A stretch of DNA of 64,000 nucleotides, taken from assembly GCA_910584725.1 (NCBI GenBank), contig CAJUBE010000023.1, positions 1 through 64,000 on the forward strand, in the 5' to 3' direction. Numbering within the stretch: the stretch's first letter is position 1; each line of letters starts with the position of its first letter. The stretch is from an uncultured Lachnospiraceae bacterium (GTDB taxonomy: Bacteria; Bacillota; Clostridia; Lachnospirales; Lachnospiraceae). Shown piece by piece: positions 49,571 to 59,149 of the stretch. The notes below the pieces were generated by a model. That model worked only from the letters and a program-made list of their open reading frames with translations, made no database searches and was not told where the DNA came from. The position numbers and the translations under genes were made by a program.

Positions 49571-50557
49571 ATGAGCATAAGAATCGGAATTTTAGGGTAT
49601 GGGAATCTGGGGCGCGGTGTGGAGTGTGCCGTCAAACAGAATCCGGATATGGAACTGGCGGCGGTATTTACAAGAAGAGAGCCGGAGCAGGTGTCGATTC
49701 TTACAAAAAGCGCGGCGGTCTGCCATGTTTCCGATGCGGCGGCATGGAAGGATAAAATCGATGTGCTGATTTTATGCGGCGGCAGCGCGACCGATCTGCC
49801 GGAGCAGACCCCTGCTTTTGCAAAGCTGTTCAATGTGGTGGACAGCTTTGATACCCACGCCAATATACCGAAGCACTTTGAGAACGTGGATGCTGCAGCG
49901 AAGGCGGCGGGGAAAGTTGGTATCATTTCCGTGGGCTGGGATCCGGGGATGTTTTCTTTAAACAGGATGTATGCCTCCGCTATTCTGCCGAATGGAAAAG
50001 ATTATACCTTCTGGGGAAAGGGTGTCAGCCAGGGGCACAGTGATGCGATCCGCCGGATCGAGGGCGTGAAAAATGCCAAGCAGTATACGATTCCTGTGGA
50101 GACGGCGCTTGAGGCGGTGAGAGAGGGAAAAAATCCCGCACTTTCTACCAGAGAGAAACATACCAGAGAATGTTTTGTCGTTCTGGAAGAGGGGGCGGAC
50201 GCCGCGAAGGTGGAGCAGGAGATTAAGACGATGCCGAACTATTTTGCGGACTACGATACCACGGTACATTTTATCAGCGAGGAAGAGCTTGAGCGGGATC
50301 ACAGCGGCATTCCGCACGGCGGTTTTGTGCTCCGCAGCGGAAAGACCGGCTGGGAGGAGGAGAACAGTCATTTGATTGAATACCGTCTGAAACTGGATTC
50401 CAATCCGGAATTTACCTCCAGTGTGATTATCGCTTATGCGAGGGCGGCATACCGTCTCTATAGGGAAGGACAGACGGGGGCGAAGACGGTGTTTGACATC
50501 CCGCCGGCCTATTTGAGCGCAAAGAGCGGGGAAGAGCTGCGGGCGGCGATGCTGTAA
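49571..50557 (+). CDS. ddh: Meso-diaminopimelate dehydrogenase
   Basis: A 328-residue NADPH enzyme converting tetrahydrodipicolinate to meso-diaminopimelate in one step of lysine/peptidoglycan synthesis. The cofactor motif is RIGILGYGNLGRGVECAV, and VVDSFDTHANIPKHFENVDAAAKAAGKVGIISVGWDPGMFSLNR is the substrate-binding core. WGKGVSQGHSDAIRRIEGVKNAKQYT is family-specific. A weak GGAGGATGA site precedes the ATG. It is not linked to other lysine genes here. Confidence 0.95.
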   Translation: MSIRIGILGYGNLGRGVECAVKQNPDMELAAVFTRREPEQVSILTKSAAVCHVSDAAAWKDKIDVLILCGGSATDLPEQTPAFAKLFNVVDSFDTHANIPKHFENVDAAAKAAGKVGIISVGWDPGMFSLNRMYASAILPNGKDYTFWGKGVSQGHSDAIRRIEGVKNAKQYTIPVETALEAVREGKNPALSTREKHTRECFVVLEEGADAAKVEQEIKTMPNYFADYDTTVHFISEEELERDHSGIPHGGFVLRSGKTGWEEENSHLIEYRLKLDSNPEFTSSVIIAYARAAYRLYREGQTGAKTVFDIPPAYLSAKSGEELRAAML

Positions 50558-50581
50558 CGCAGCGATAAGGAGATCGTGAAG

Positions 50582-51664
50582 ATGCAGATTGCTATATGTG
50601 AGGATGACGAGGAGGGTCTTGTGCTGAAAAGCAGGGACGGCATTGTCAGGATAGCGTTTGCGCGGCTTGCGTTTGTGGAAGTCCTCAATAAGATTGTTTC
50701 CTTTCATCTGACGGACGGTCGGATACAGGAGGTAACCGCTGCACTGGCGGATTTTGAGGAAATTCTTTTGTCCCGACCGGAATTTATGAAGGTTCATCGC
50801 TCATATGTGGTCAACTTAAGCTGTGTCCAGGCTGTAAGCAGGGGAGAAATTGTGACGGACAGCGGACAAACCGTCCCAGTGGCGAGGCAGAGGCGCAGCC
50901 AGGTGCAGGACGCCTACATGCATTTCCTGCTTGACCGTGAGGAGAGAGCGAGGAAGTCTGCGGAAAAAGGAGAACGCATCGGGGGTGCGTGGCATATTCT
51001 TCTGGTGGATGATGAGCCTGCCGAGCGCATGCGCTGGGCGGATATTTTGCGCGGCCATGGCTGTGTGGTAGAACAGGCGGCGAACGGGGAGGAGGCGCTT
51101 GGACGGGCAGAGGACGGCGCTTATGACTGTGTGTTGTTAGATGTGCTGCTTCCCGGTGAGGATGGATTTTTACTCTGTGGTAAGCTCCGCAGGCTGGTAC
51201 AGGCGCCTGTTGTTTTTTTAAGCAGCCTTACCGAAGCGGACAAACAGACGGAAGGTTTTTCAGTGGGTGGCGTCGATTATATTACGAAGGATACGCCTGC
51301 AGAACTTTTCTGGGCAAAGGTGGAAACACGGATCAGACTGGCCATGTCCGAGCATATTCGGTTTCGATACGGTTCGCTTCTGCTGGATTTGTCGGAGCGC
51401 AGGGTGTATATTGCAGGGGAGGAGCTGAATCTCACATCGATTGAGTTTGATCTTCTGGAAAGACTGTCGGGACAGGCAGGCCGCGTTTTTTCGCCGAAGG
51501 AGCTTTTTGGGGCTGTATGGGGTGAAAAGCCGTGGGACGGCGGACAACTGGTGCAGATGCATATGTCGCGCCTTAGAAGAAAATTAGAAAAAGATTGGAA
51601 AGAACATAGCTTTATTGAGACGGTGTGGGGACAGGGATATCGCTTTGTCCTGCCGGAACGTTAA
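50582..51664 (+). CDS. Fusion response regulator: LytTR domain, receiver, OmpR-type winged helix
   Basis: A 360-residue protein with unusual order. Residues 1-11 (MQIAICEDDEE) are the first strand and acidic loop of a receiver domain that then stops. Residues 12-118 form a LytTR DNA-binding domain (GLVLKSRDGIVRIAFARLAF, FMKVHRSYVVNLSCVQAV). Residues 136-255 are a complete receiver (HILLVDDEPAERMRW, CVLLDVLLPGEDGF with the phospho-Asp, VVFLSSLTEADKQ and the DYITKDT Lys). Residues 265-360 are an OmpR/PhoB winged helix. Two DNA-binding outputs in one protein are rare; this looks like an in-frame fusion of a shortened LytTR regulator with an OmpR regulator. AAGGAG lies 9 bases before the ATG at 50582. 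The cognate kinase follows. Confidence 0.82.
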   Translation: MQIAICEDDEEGLVLKSRDGIVRIAFARLAFVEVLNKIVSFHLTDGRIQEVTAALADFEEILLSRPEFMKVHRSYVVNLSCVQAVSRGEIVTDSGQTVPVARQRRSQVQDAYMHFLLDREERARKSAEKGERIGGAWHILLVDDEPAERMRWADILRGHGCVVEQAANGEEALGRAEDGAYDCVLLDVLLPGEDGFLLCGKLRRLVQAPVVFLSSLTEADKQTEGFSVGGVDYITKDTPAELFWAKVETRIRLAMSEHIRFRYGSLLLDLSERRVYIAGEELNLTSIEFDLLERLSGQAGRVFSPKELFGAVWGEKPWDGGQLVQMHMSRLRRKLEKDWKEHSFIETVWGQGYRFVLPER

Positions 51665-51698
51665 CAGGACGGTTTGGCAAAGGAGGAGAGAGGAGAAG

Positions 51699-53612
51699 AT
51701 GAAGTTGCGGAAGAAGATGTGGCAGATGCCTGCGGTTCTGGCGGTGCTGGCAGTCTTTTTCACGATTCTTTTTTATGCGGATAACAAGTACGAAACGCCG
51801 CCTCCCTATGGGAAATCAGGCGTGATCGATATAAGTGGGCAGGAGCTTTGGAGAGGTAATCCTATTTTTCTGATTGACGGATGGATGCTTACCGACGGAC
51901 GCGTGGGTGACAAACCTACCTATATCGGAGAATTTTCCAATCTGCAGAGAGGGGATCTTGCTGTCTCGCCCCATGGGAAGGCACGTTATCGGATGATCCT
52001 GCGTTATGAGGGAGAACCTGTAGTTGTGTCGGTGGATTTTCCGCATTTATCCTCTCAGTATAAAATTTTTCTGGATGGTGCAATGCTTGCGGCAGGGGAT
52101 GGAAATGGGCGGATCGCCTTTTGGATGACGCCAGGCGATCACGTTCTGATTGTGGAAACCATGTCAGAAATGGGATATTACAGCGGCATGTATTTCCCAC
52201 CTGCACTCAGTACAGCCGGGACACTTAAGCGGATTGACAATATTCAGTGCTTTGCCTACGCGCTGGCATTTCTGCTGCCGCTGGCACTGGCGGTATTCAC
52301 TCTTTTCATGTGGAGGACAGGAGGATGCGTAAGCCGTTGCTTCGGGATGCTTTGCTGTTTCTACGCGCTCTATATGTTTCGATATTTCGCGTTTCTCTTT
52401 TCCATGCAGGCTGCCCGCTACTGGTTTCTTGTACAGGGTGTGGCATTGTACGGTCTGTGTTTTTGTGTGGTGCGTCTCACGGTTCTCGCTTCCGGCAGGG
52501 AAAAGAGCTCCGCGTGGAGGAGGGTACGCTGCACGCTTTTGGTACTTCCTGTGCTTCTGGTTGTCCTGTGTCTGATGATTCCGATTGTGCCATGGGCGGT
52601 TTTCATACATGGGAGGATGACGGATCTCTATTATGTGCTGACTTTCTGCTGCGTCGTATTTTTTATGTCAAAGGGTGTGACGGCAGAGGATTGGGAGAGC
52701 TGTTATACGCTGGTCGGCGGCACGGTGTTTGGCGTGGGACTGGTTTTAAACCTGTTTTTTTCTAATACTTTTGAACCGATCCGCTTTTTCTGGCAGTTTG
52801 AATGGTGCGGGCTATTTCTCGTCATCATTTTCGGCGCGATGATGGTATCGCGCAGTCGCCGTATTCTGCGGGAAAATGATGCGCTCACAAATCGTCTGGA
52901 GGAGCAGGTGAAAAAGCGCACCGAGGAAATTACCCTGCTTCTGGAGGAGCGCAAGGCTTTTTTTTCCGATATGGCTCATGACTTGAAGGCGCCGGTATTC
53001 GCCACGCAGTCTTTTATCGAGGCAATTCGGCGAAGCGGTGTTGGCGTGGATCCGGAGCTTTGCGGTTATCTTGACCAGGCGCAGGCCAGACAGCTGGAAA
53101 TGGCAAGACGCCTGCAGGGACTTTCCAATGTCAACGCGCTTGACAAAATCGAGGAAGAGTGGGTCAGGGTGTCGGTTTCAGAGTTGCTCTCGGAGCTTGA
53201 TGCCGTTTATTGCGGGGAGGCTGGTGTGCGGTCGATCTATTTTGTGGTGGAACCGCCCAAGGAGGATGTCTTTGTGTCTGCCCAGCCGGAGAAATTGAAC
53301 ATTCTTTTCGAAAACCTGATTTACAATGCCTTTCGCGCCACGCCGGGCGGGGGATGTATTACGGTGGCGGCTTCCGGGGAGGATGGCAGGGTTAGTATGT
53401 CGGTGGAGGATACCGGCTGCGGTATCCCTGAGGAGGAATTGCCGCGTATCTTCCGACGATTCTATGTGGGGGAGAGAAACAGGGAGAGCGGTACAGGGCT
53501 TGGGTTGTATATTGTCCATAGCATTGTGTCTGAAATGGGAGGTACTATTCATGTTTCTTCCACAGTTGGAGAGGGAACAAAGTTTGTCATGGAGTTTCCC
53601 ATGGCAGAGTAA
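51699..53612 (+). CDS. Sensor histidine kinase with extracellular and seven-helix input
   Basis: A 637-residue membrane kinase. After a signal/membrane helix (about residues 8-27) comes an outside beta-rich domain to about residue 175, then about seven membrane helices (185-395), the 7TMR-DISM-like plan. The HisKA box FFSDMAHDLKAPV carries the phospho-His; the ATPase has NLIYNAFRATPGG, VEDTGCGIPEEELPRIF and GTGLGLYIVHSIV. GGAGGAGAGAGG precedes the ATG at 51699; the frame open from 51615 overlaps the regulator and is rejected. It pairs with the fusion regulator upstream. Confidence 0.9.
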   Translation: MKLRKKMWQMPAVLAVLAVFFTILFYADNKYETPPPYGKSGVIDISGQELWRGNPIFLIDGWMLTDGRVGDKPTYIGEFSNLQRGDLAVSPHGKARYRMILRYEGEPVVVSVDFPHLSSQYKIFLDGAMLAAGDGNGRIAFWMTPGDHVLIVETMSEMGYYSGMYFPPALSTAGTLKRIDNIQCFAYALAFLLPLALAVFTLFMWRTGGCVSRCFGMLCCFYALYMFRYFAFLFSMQAARYWFLVQGVALYGLCFCVVRLTVLASGREKSSAWRRVRCTLLVLPVLLVVLCLMIPIVPWAVFIHGRMTDLYYVLTFCCVVFFMSKGVTAEDWESCYTLVGGTVFGVGLVLNLFFSNTFEPIRFFWQFEWCGLFLVIIFGAMMVSRSRRILRENDALTNRLEEQVKKRTEEITLLLEERKAFFSDMAHDLKAPVFATQSFIEAIRRSGVGVDPELCGYLDQAQARQLEMARRLQGLSNVNALDKIEEEWVRVSVSELLSELDAVYCGEAGVRSIYFVVEPPKEDVFVSAQPEKLNILFENLIYNAFRATPGGGCITVAASGEDGRVSMSVEDTGCGIPEEELPRIFRRFYVGERNRESGTGLGLYIVHSIVSEMGGTIHVSSTVGEGTKFVMEFPMAE

Positions 53613-53625
53613 AAAGCTGTCAGGT

Positions 53626-54894
53626 TTAAAGGGAGATGCGTAAAAGGAACTGCCCGTTTTTGATGGAAAAAGAGTACATCCCGTTATAGCGTTCCACAAT
53701 GGTGCAGATGCTGCGCACGCCGATGCCGTGCTCCGGCTTGGATGTAACCGGGACACCACGATTGAAGGAGATATTTTCCTCACAGGAATTGGCAACCTGC
53801 AAAAATAGCTTATTATTTTTTTCATAGGCGGAGATATCGATGGTTCCGAACAGACCTTTCTCCTTTAATTTCTGACAGGCGTGCAGGGCGTTTTCAAGGG
53901 CGTTGGATAAAAGCACGCACCAGTCATTTTCCGCTATCGGAATGTCCTGCGGGATGACGGTATTGGTGCTGATCGCGATGCCGTTTTTTTGTGCCCGCTC
54001 GTAAAAGGCTGACAGGATCAGGTTAGTTGCTTCATTCTCACAAAAAACGATTACGTTTGACGCTTCTATCTCTGCACAGATTTCCTGTATGTAGTTTTGC
54101 GCCTGTCCGGTACGACCATTTTCGAGGCAGGAAAAAAGATATTGCATATGGTGGCGCAGGTCATGGCGGTACGTGCGGGTTTTTTGCTGGGATTCACGGA
54201 GGAGCCCGATTTCCCGGATGGCCTGTGCGAGCTGTAGGTTCAGGATATCCTGTGTCTGTTCCAGGCGGTTACGGATCCGTTCGGTTTCCGAAATGTTGAG
54301 CACAAATATCAGATAAGCCAGGCTGCACATGAAAGGCATAAACTCCATCACAGTCGAAGTTTTTGCGGAAAGAAGATCGGTGTAGAAGGCAGTCAGATAA
54401 TCATACCCGTAGAATAACAGCGGAATCAGACCGAACTGGCATTTTTTTGCGGCTGTGTAGTGGGAAATAGAGCGGACGGAGGGCGCGATAAAACGCAGTA
54501 GCAGCAGAAGCAGTGGCAGCGTGACGACGGTTTCCACAATATGTTGTAAAAGTTCTCCACCCGAGAATGTGGACACAATCAGCAGTGCAAGCCATCTGCG
54601 AAGCTGACAGCAGAGGTAGGCGGTCAGAACCGAAATTGCAGGCCAGAGAAATTCCCTGCTCAAAAGACAGAGCGTGATTGCCAGCGGCAGATGGGTTATG
54701 AGGGGATAAAAATACTTTACAATATATACACTGGTAAAAAGGCAGACGATCCCCTGAATGATCATGATAAGGGATATACAGCCTGCCATGTAAAGTTTGT
54801 TTTTTCGCGTCCAGAGGATATCGCAGAATCCGGCGGATAAAACCAGACCGAAAATACCCACGGAGGCAAGGTTTACGACAGAGATGACATTCAT
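53626..54894 (-). CDS. GHKL-type (AgrC-like) sensor histidine kinase
   Basis: A 422-residue kinase with about six N-terminal membrane helices (to residue 195). The cytoplasmic part has a YRHDLRHHMQYLFSCLENGR box (phospho-His), NLILSAFYERAQKNGI and NALENALHACQKLKEKG (N-box) and GIGVRSICTIVERYNG (ATP lid), the agr/quorum-sensing class. The start is set by the 4-base ATGA overlap with the regulator gene, implying translational coupling. Ligands of this family are often peptides. No peptide precursor gene was found nearby. Confidence 0.87.
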   Translation of the reverse strand: MNVISVVNLASVGIFGLVLSAGFCDILWTRKNKLYMAGCISLIMIIQGIVCLFTSVYIVKYFYPLITHLPLAITLCLLSREFLWPAISVLTAYLCCQLRRWLALLIVSTFSGGELLQHIVETVVTLPLLLLLLRFIAPSVRSISHYTAAKKCQFGLIPLLFYGYDYLTAFYTDLLSAKTSTVMEFMPFMCSLAYLIFVLNISETERIRNRLEQTQDILNLQLAQAIREIGLLRESQQKTRTYRHDLRHHMQYLFSCLENGRTGQAQNYIQEICAEIEASNVIVFCENEATNLILSAFYERAQKNGIAISTNTVIPQDIPIAENDWCVLLSNALENALHACQKLKEKGLFGTIDISAYEKNNKLFLQVANSCEENISFNRGVPVTSKPEHGIGVRSICTIVERYNGMYSFSIKNGQFLLRISL

Positions 54895-55628
54895 GGCAGA
54901 AAAACCTGCTTTCTGCTGAATGCATATTCCAGATAAAGCGTTTTTATCCCAGAACATTTTCCATGAGGAATGGGTATTTGCGCGCTGCTGTCCATCGTGA
55001 TGGCTTTATAGGAAATATTGTTAATATACTCCATGTTGACAAGATAAGACCGATGCGGTCGTATAAAATTTTCATATTGCGCCAGCTGGATGCACAGGTC
55101 ATCCAGACTTCCGATGCTTTCCATAATGGTTTCGTTATTCATATGAAAGAACAGCGTGTGGCCGATGATTTCACAGTATTCCAGCTTATCCAGATTGATT
55201 CGGGAGATGCCGTTTTTGCACCGCAGGATCAGATTCTTATGCGGTGTTTTTCTGCATTCGCTGATTACGGAGTCCATCAGCCGGAAAAAGCTTTCCATCC
55301 ATAGAGGTTTCAACTGGTAAAAGTATGCGCCGACTGTGTATGACTGTACCGCAAATTCCGGGGATGAAGTTAAAAAGATGATCTTCACTGTCTCGTCATA
55401 TTGCCGGATTTCCCTGGCAATGCTGATCCCGTTTTCGCCCGGCATAATCACATCCAGGATGAGGACGTCGAAGCGCGTTCCCTTTTCGATATTGACAAGC
55501 AGCTCCAGCGGGCTTTGAAAAGCCGCGTAAGTAATATTCTGGTTGTTCGTCAGACGATACTGGTCAAGCAGGAGATTTATTTCGTTTAATGTGGGTAGAT
55601 CGTCGTCACAGAAAGCAATCCTTATCAT
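54891..55628 (-). CDS. LytTR-family response regulator
   Basis: A 245-residue regulator with a receiver (MIRIAFCDDDLPTLNEINLL, VLILDVIMPGENGISIA with the phospho-Asp, IIFLTSSPEFAVQSYTVGAYFYQLKP) and a LytTR DNA-binding domain (ILRCKNGISRINLDKLEYCEI, FIRPHRSYLVNMEYINNIS). It precedes and overlaps the GHKL kinase gene. This is the normal arrangement that the neighbouring fusion regulator departs from. Confidence 0.9.
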   Translation of the reverse strand: MIRIAFCDDDLPTLNEINLLLDQYRLTNNQNITYAAFQSPLELLVNIEKGTRFDVLILDVIMPGENGISIAREIRQYDETVKIIFLTSSPEFAVQSYTVGAYFYQLKPLWMESFFRLMDSVISECRKTPHKNLILRCKNGISRINLDKLEYCEIIGHTLFFHMNNETIMESIGSLDDLCIQLAQYENFIRPHRSYLVNMEYINNISYKAITMDSSAQIPIPHGKCSGIKTLYLEYAFSRKQVFLP

Positions 55629-55699
55629 AATAATGGTCGTTCCTTTTCTTTATTATAAAAATGATATTCTCATCCTCCTGTCCGGGCTGGGAGCGTTGC

Positions 55700-55729
55700 T
55701 TGACAGGCTGGAGAGAGTTTTCCTATAAT
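55700..55729 (+). promoter_or_regulatory. Promoter of the repeat-rich surface protein
   Basis: TTGACA (55700-55705) and TATAAT (55724-55729), spacer 18, about 130 bases before the ATG. The region is shared with the divergent LytTR regulator gene, which may control it. Confidence 0.75.
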
Positions 55730-55859
55730 ATTATTAATAAATGATAATTGTTAGTGTATCATGGAAAGGTATTGTCAGGCGGTTATTGGCGTGAAAGGTA
55801 GATGAATCTGCGCGAACGGCAGCAATGTTTATATAGCGAATGGGGAGTGGAAAGAGGGA

Positions 55860-58028
55860 ATGAAACGATTAAAAAAACTGGCGGCGCTTGCCATGTTTTA
55901 CATAATGTTATGTTTTTTTATGGGGATTACAGTAAAAGCGTGTGATATTCCTGTTGAAAACGGGACGGACGTGGTCACAGAGGATGAAAAGATGGAGGCC
56001 GGTGAAACGGAGACTTCGGAGGAGCCGGGAAGTGGAGCGGAAGCACCCGCATGGACGGATGGGGAACCGGTGAACGGGGCGGAAACGCCAGTGCAGACAT
56101 GGGAGGAGTCGGGAAGCGGAGCGGAAACACCTGTGCCGGCTTCAGAAGAACCAGGAAGCGGAGCGGAAACACCTGTGCCGGCTTCGGAAGAACCGGAAAT
56201 CGGAGCGGAAACACCCGCGTGGGCAGAGGAGGACACAGAACAGGTGGAGGAGCCGGGGAGCGGAGCGGAAGCGTTCGTGCAGACAGTGGGAGAAGAGGAG
56301 CATGCGGAGGCATCGGACTTTCAGGCAAAGGCAGAGTGGTCAGGCCAGGGCTGGATTGTGAAAGGTTTTTTTCGGGATTTCACTCCGGATATCATCCTCG
56401 TCCAGCCTATGTGTTCGGTGGATGGGAAAAAGTATTGGGACTGCGGACAGACATGGGATTTGCAAGGGCTTTCTTCCGAGGATGAAGACTCGCAGGAAAA
56501 GCTACAGAACCAGAGATGTCTTTATGACAGTGAAGAACCGTTTAAAAGCTATCTTGCCAATGACCTGGATCGTTTTTTTATGAAACTTCGCATTGAAAGA
56601 GAAGACGGTACGGTCTGTGAAACACAGGCGGCGGTCATTGAGCGGAAGGAAATGTCTCCGGGACAGGCGGAGATTGAGGTGTCTGCCAGGTTTGCACCCT
56701 GTATGCTTGTCCGGGAAGGTCGTCCGCCTAACATAAAGTATTATGGCAGATACCAGATTACGGTCCGGGCGGAGGCTTCTACAGAGGAGCTCACAGCGCT
56801 CCTGCCGGAAACGCTGCCGGTGGAAGTCCAGGTACAAAGAGGGGCTGACTATATAGGAAGTGATATTGTGAATTGCTCCGTCAAGTGGAAGCCTTTCCGT
56901 CTGGAGTCGCTTAAACCGGGGGAAAGCGTGACGGTTCCGGATGCGGCGGAGGAGATTGTGGTACCGGAAGGTACTGTTTTACATACCCAGACAGGCACAT
57001 ATCGTTTGGCGGAACCGGTCGGTATGAATCAATTCGGGATTATGACGGATGAAGTCAGTCTGGTGTTTAATGTTGTCGCAAAGGACGGGCAGCCGGAGGG
57101 GATGCTGTGCGAAGCGCATCATGGGTTGGAAATGGTATTTTCTTTAAAGCCTACGGGCGCTGAGGCAATCCGTGCCTATTTCTTCCGGGAGGGAGACACG
57201 GAATGGTCAGAGATTGGGAATCTTTCCCTGCTTCCTATGGTTGACGCACAGCCCGCCACGGCGAACAGCGGTTATGCAGTGGTGCTGGGGAAGGAGCAGG
57301 AGCCTTATCGGTCTTATCTCATGGCACAGGAGACGGGAGAGGAACCGGTTCCCTTCCTGGTGGGATTAAAGATTGAAGGCGGCGTATATGACGGCAGGCA
57401 GCTTGTCCTCGCGTGGCCTGGCACTTACGAACTGCCGCTTCAGCTACCGAAGATGGGAGGCACCGGCGGAAACGAGGGCAACGCCGGTTCCGATGACAGG
57501 GGTGACAGCAGCGAGAGCGGACAGCGTCCGGGGCTCTCAGAGGATAAGTCGGGGAAGCTGTTATCAGAAGAGCCGAAGAAGGAGCGGGATCAACAGCCGT
57601 CCGAGTTGTTAAATGAGAAGCAGAACCAGCAGTTGACGGGGCTGCCAAAAGAGTGGCAGGACAATCAGTCGGTCGGGAAACCGGAAGAACGGCCAACTGG
57701 GGAAAAGACCGGATCGTCGGAAGAGGAATCCGGGGAACAGGCGATTTCCTACGGAATGCCGGGTGCAACGGGGGATCTGATGGAGGAGCCCGTTGTTGTG
57801 CAGGCAAAAACAGATTCCCGCAACAGAGCGGAATCTGTGGCTGGTGATGGGAGAGAACCATTGGCAGACAGCATTATTTATGCGTCGGATGCCGCGCAAA
57901 GCAGAAATGCACGGAACAGTGCATCTGTCCTGTCTGTTGCGGTTATGGCCATTCTTCTTGTTGCTGGCGGGGTGATTTTCCGGAACGAGGCAGCCGTGAT
58001 AATAAGGAAAGCGTGGCGGAAAAAATAA
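55860..58028 (+). CDS. Repeat-containing cell-surface protein
   Basis: A 722-residue exported protein. The signal peptide is RLKKLAALAMFYIMLCFFMGITVKA. Residues 54-145 contain about six imperfect repeats of roughly 14 residues built on EEPGSGAETPVPAS, encoded by imperfect DNA repeats at 56023-56290. A middle globular part (150-545) has no recognised domain. Residues 550-650 are polar and Glu/Gln-rich, and a C-terminal membrane helix (about 691-708) is followed by IIRKAWRKK. No LPXTG motif is seen, so it is probably membrane-anchored with a long stalk. A terminator follows. Confidence 0.8.
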   Translation: MKRLKKLAALAMFYIMLCFFMGITVKACDIPVENGTDVVTEDEKMEAGETETSEEPGSGAEAPAWTDGEPVNGAETPVQTWEESGSGAETPVPASEEPGSGAETPVPASEEPEIGAETPAWAEEDTEQVEEPGSGAEAFVQTVGEEEHAEASDFQAKAEWSGQGWIVKGFFRDFTPDIILVQPMCSVDGKKYWDCGQTWDLQGLSSEDEDSQEKLQNQRCLYDSEEPFKSYLANDLDRFFMKLRIEREDGTVCETQAAVIERKEMSPGQAEIEVSARFAPCMLVREGRPPNIKYYGRYQITVRAEASTEELTALLPETLPVEVQVQRGADYIGSDIVNCSVKWKPFRLESLKPGESVTVPDAAEEIVVPEGTVLHTQTGTYRLAEPVGMNQFGIMTDEVSLVFNVVAKDGQPEGMLCEAHHGLEMVFSLKPTGAEAIRAYFFREGDTEWSEIGNLSLLPMVDAQPATANSGYAVVLGKEQEPYRSYLMAQETGEEPVPFLVGLKIEGGVYDGRQLVLAWPGTYELPLQLPKMGGTGGNEGNAGSDDRGDSSESGQRPGLSEDKSGKLLSEEPKKERDQQPSELLNEKQNQQLTGLPKEWQDNQSVGKPEERPTGEKTGSSEEESGEQAISYGMPGATGDLMEEPVVVQAKTDSRNRAESVAGDGREPLADSIIYASDAAQSRNARNSASVLSVAVMAILLVAGGVIFRNEAAVIIRKAWRKK
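56023..56290 (+). repeat. Tandem 42-base coding repeats
   Basis: Imperfect copies of a unit of about 42 bases encode GSGAETPVPASEEP-type peptides. The two central units (about 56110-56205) are nearly identical, suggesting recent slippage or recombination and variable length between strains. Confidence 0.7.
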
Positions 58029-58073
58029 CGGGCGGCCCTTGACGGCCGAAACATATCATAGGAATACAGACAG

Positions 58074-58116
58074 CAGAGCGGTATGAAGATTGCAGGTTCA
58101 TACCGCTCTGTTTTTT
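58074..58116 (+). terminator. Terminator after the repeat-containing surface protein
   Basis: CAGAGCGGTATGAA and TTCATACCGCTCTG form a perfect 14-base-pair stem, followed by TTTTTT. The 250 bases from here to the next gene hold no coding frame I can support and no clear promoter. Confidence 0.9.
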
Positions 58117-58369
58117 CTGCAGCTGTTTTATTCCCACGGGCAGCGAGTCAGGCGATTTGATGTATTGGTGTTTGCGTCTTCTTGCGGTGGTTTTTTTGAC
58201 TTTGGTTGATTCGGGACGATTTTGGGTCGATTTATGTATGTGCATCCTTTTTTGAGGGTAGTTGTTGTATAGTAACAGACAGTTACGTGAGTCATTTCTA
58301 TTTGGAAGCGTAAAATAAAAATTGCTCATGGAAGTTTAATTATTAATCGTTTTGAGAGGAGAGAAGGAT

Positions 58370-59131
58370 ATGAAAAGAAAAGTAGTGGCAGTTATGTTGG
58401 CTTTGATTATGACGACGTCATTGCTGACGGCATGCGGAGGAGACAAGGAGATGCCTGCCGTGGCACCGGCGTCGCCGGCTGAGACACCGACGGAGGAGCC
58501 AGAGCCCGAAGCGCCTGCGGAGGATGCATCGGACACCGATACGGATGAGGCGGAGGTCGAGATGGTATCGGACGAGAACTTTAAGATATTGCAGGATAAT
58601 TATGCGCTGATCTCCAATTATGCAGATGAGGTAAGAGAGTTGTACACCAGTGATGAGATCGCCGCAAATCCGGATATTGAAGAGGTCATTCTGGAGACGG
58701 AGGATATCATTGCGGAGTTGGGTGAACTGGAGCAGGCCGATATCACTGCTGAGGATGCGGAGGATCTGAATGAGGCAATGAAGCTTATTATTGAGACATA
58801 TGACAATCTGCTCGAGGGGATGGAGCTTGTGGATGACGACAGCGATGAGATGGTGTCGGATGAGACATTTGCGGAGTTAAGTGAGGCTTATGATGCGCTG
58901 ACAGAGCTTTATAACACAGTGGCAGCCGCTTACAATGACAGCGGCCTGGATGTCCCGGAGGTGAAAACAGCCATGGATCAGGCATATGAGCTGCTTGAGC
59001 AGATGGGTGATGTTTCGCAGGACTCCATCACGGAAGCTGACGCGGAAGCGCTTGCACAGGCAATGATAGAGATGGCAAATGGGCTTCAAATGATCGCGGA
59101 AGGTCTGGTGGAAACGCAGGATGTAGGATAA
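58370..59131 (+). CDS. Acidic helical lipoprotein
   Basis: A 253-residue lipoprotein. The signal peptide KRKVVAVMLALIMTTSLLTACGG ends in lipobox LTAC. A Glu/Pro/Ala-rich linker to residue 70 precedes two related helical segments that both begin MVSD-E-F (about residues 65 and 165), suggesting an internal duplication. AGGAGAGAAGGA precedes the ATG. The TM2, zinc-ribbon and TPM genes follow closely on the same strand, so it is probably the first gene of that operon. Confidence 0.82.
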   Translation: MKRKVVAVMLALIMTTSLLTACGGDKEMPAVAPASPAETPTEEPEPEAPAEDASDTDTDEAEVEMVSDENFKILQDNYALISNYADEVRELYTSDEIAANPDIEEVILETEDIIAELGELEQADITAEDAEDLNEAMKLIIETYDNLLEGMELVDDDSDEMVSDETFAELSEAYDALTELYNTVAAAYNDSGLDVPEVKTAMDQAYELLEQMGDVSQDSITEADAEALAQAMIEMANGLQMIAEGLVETQDVG

Positions 59132-59149
59132 AAGGGGGAGGATGATACG

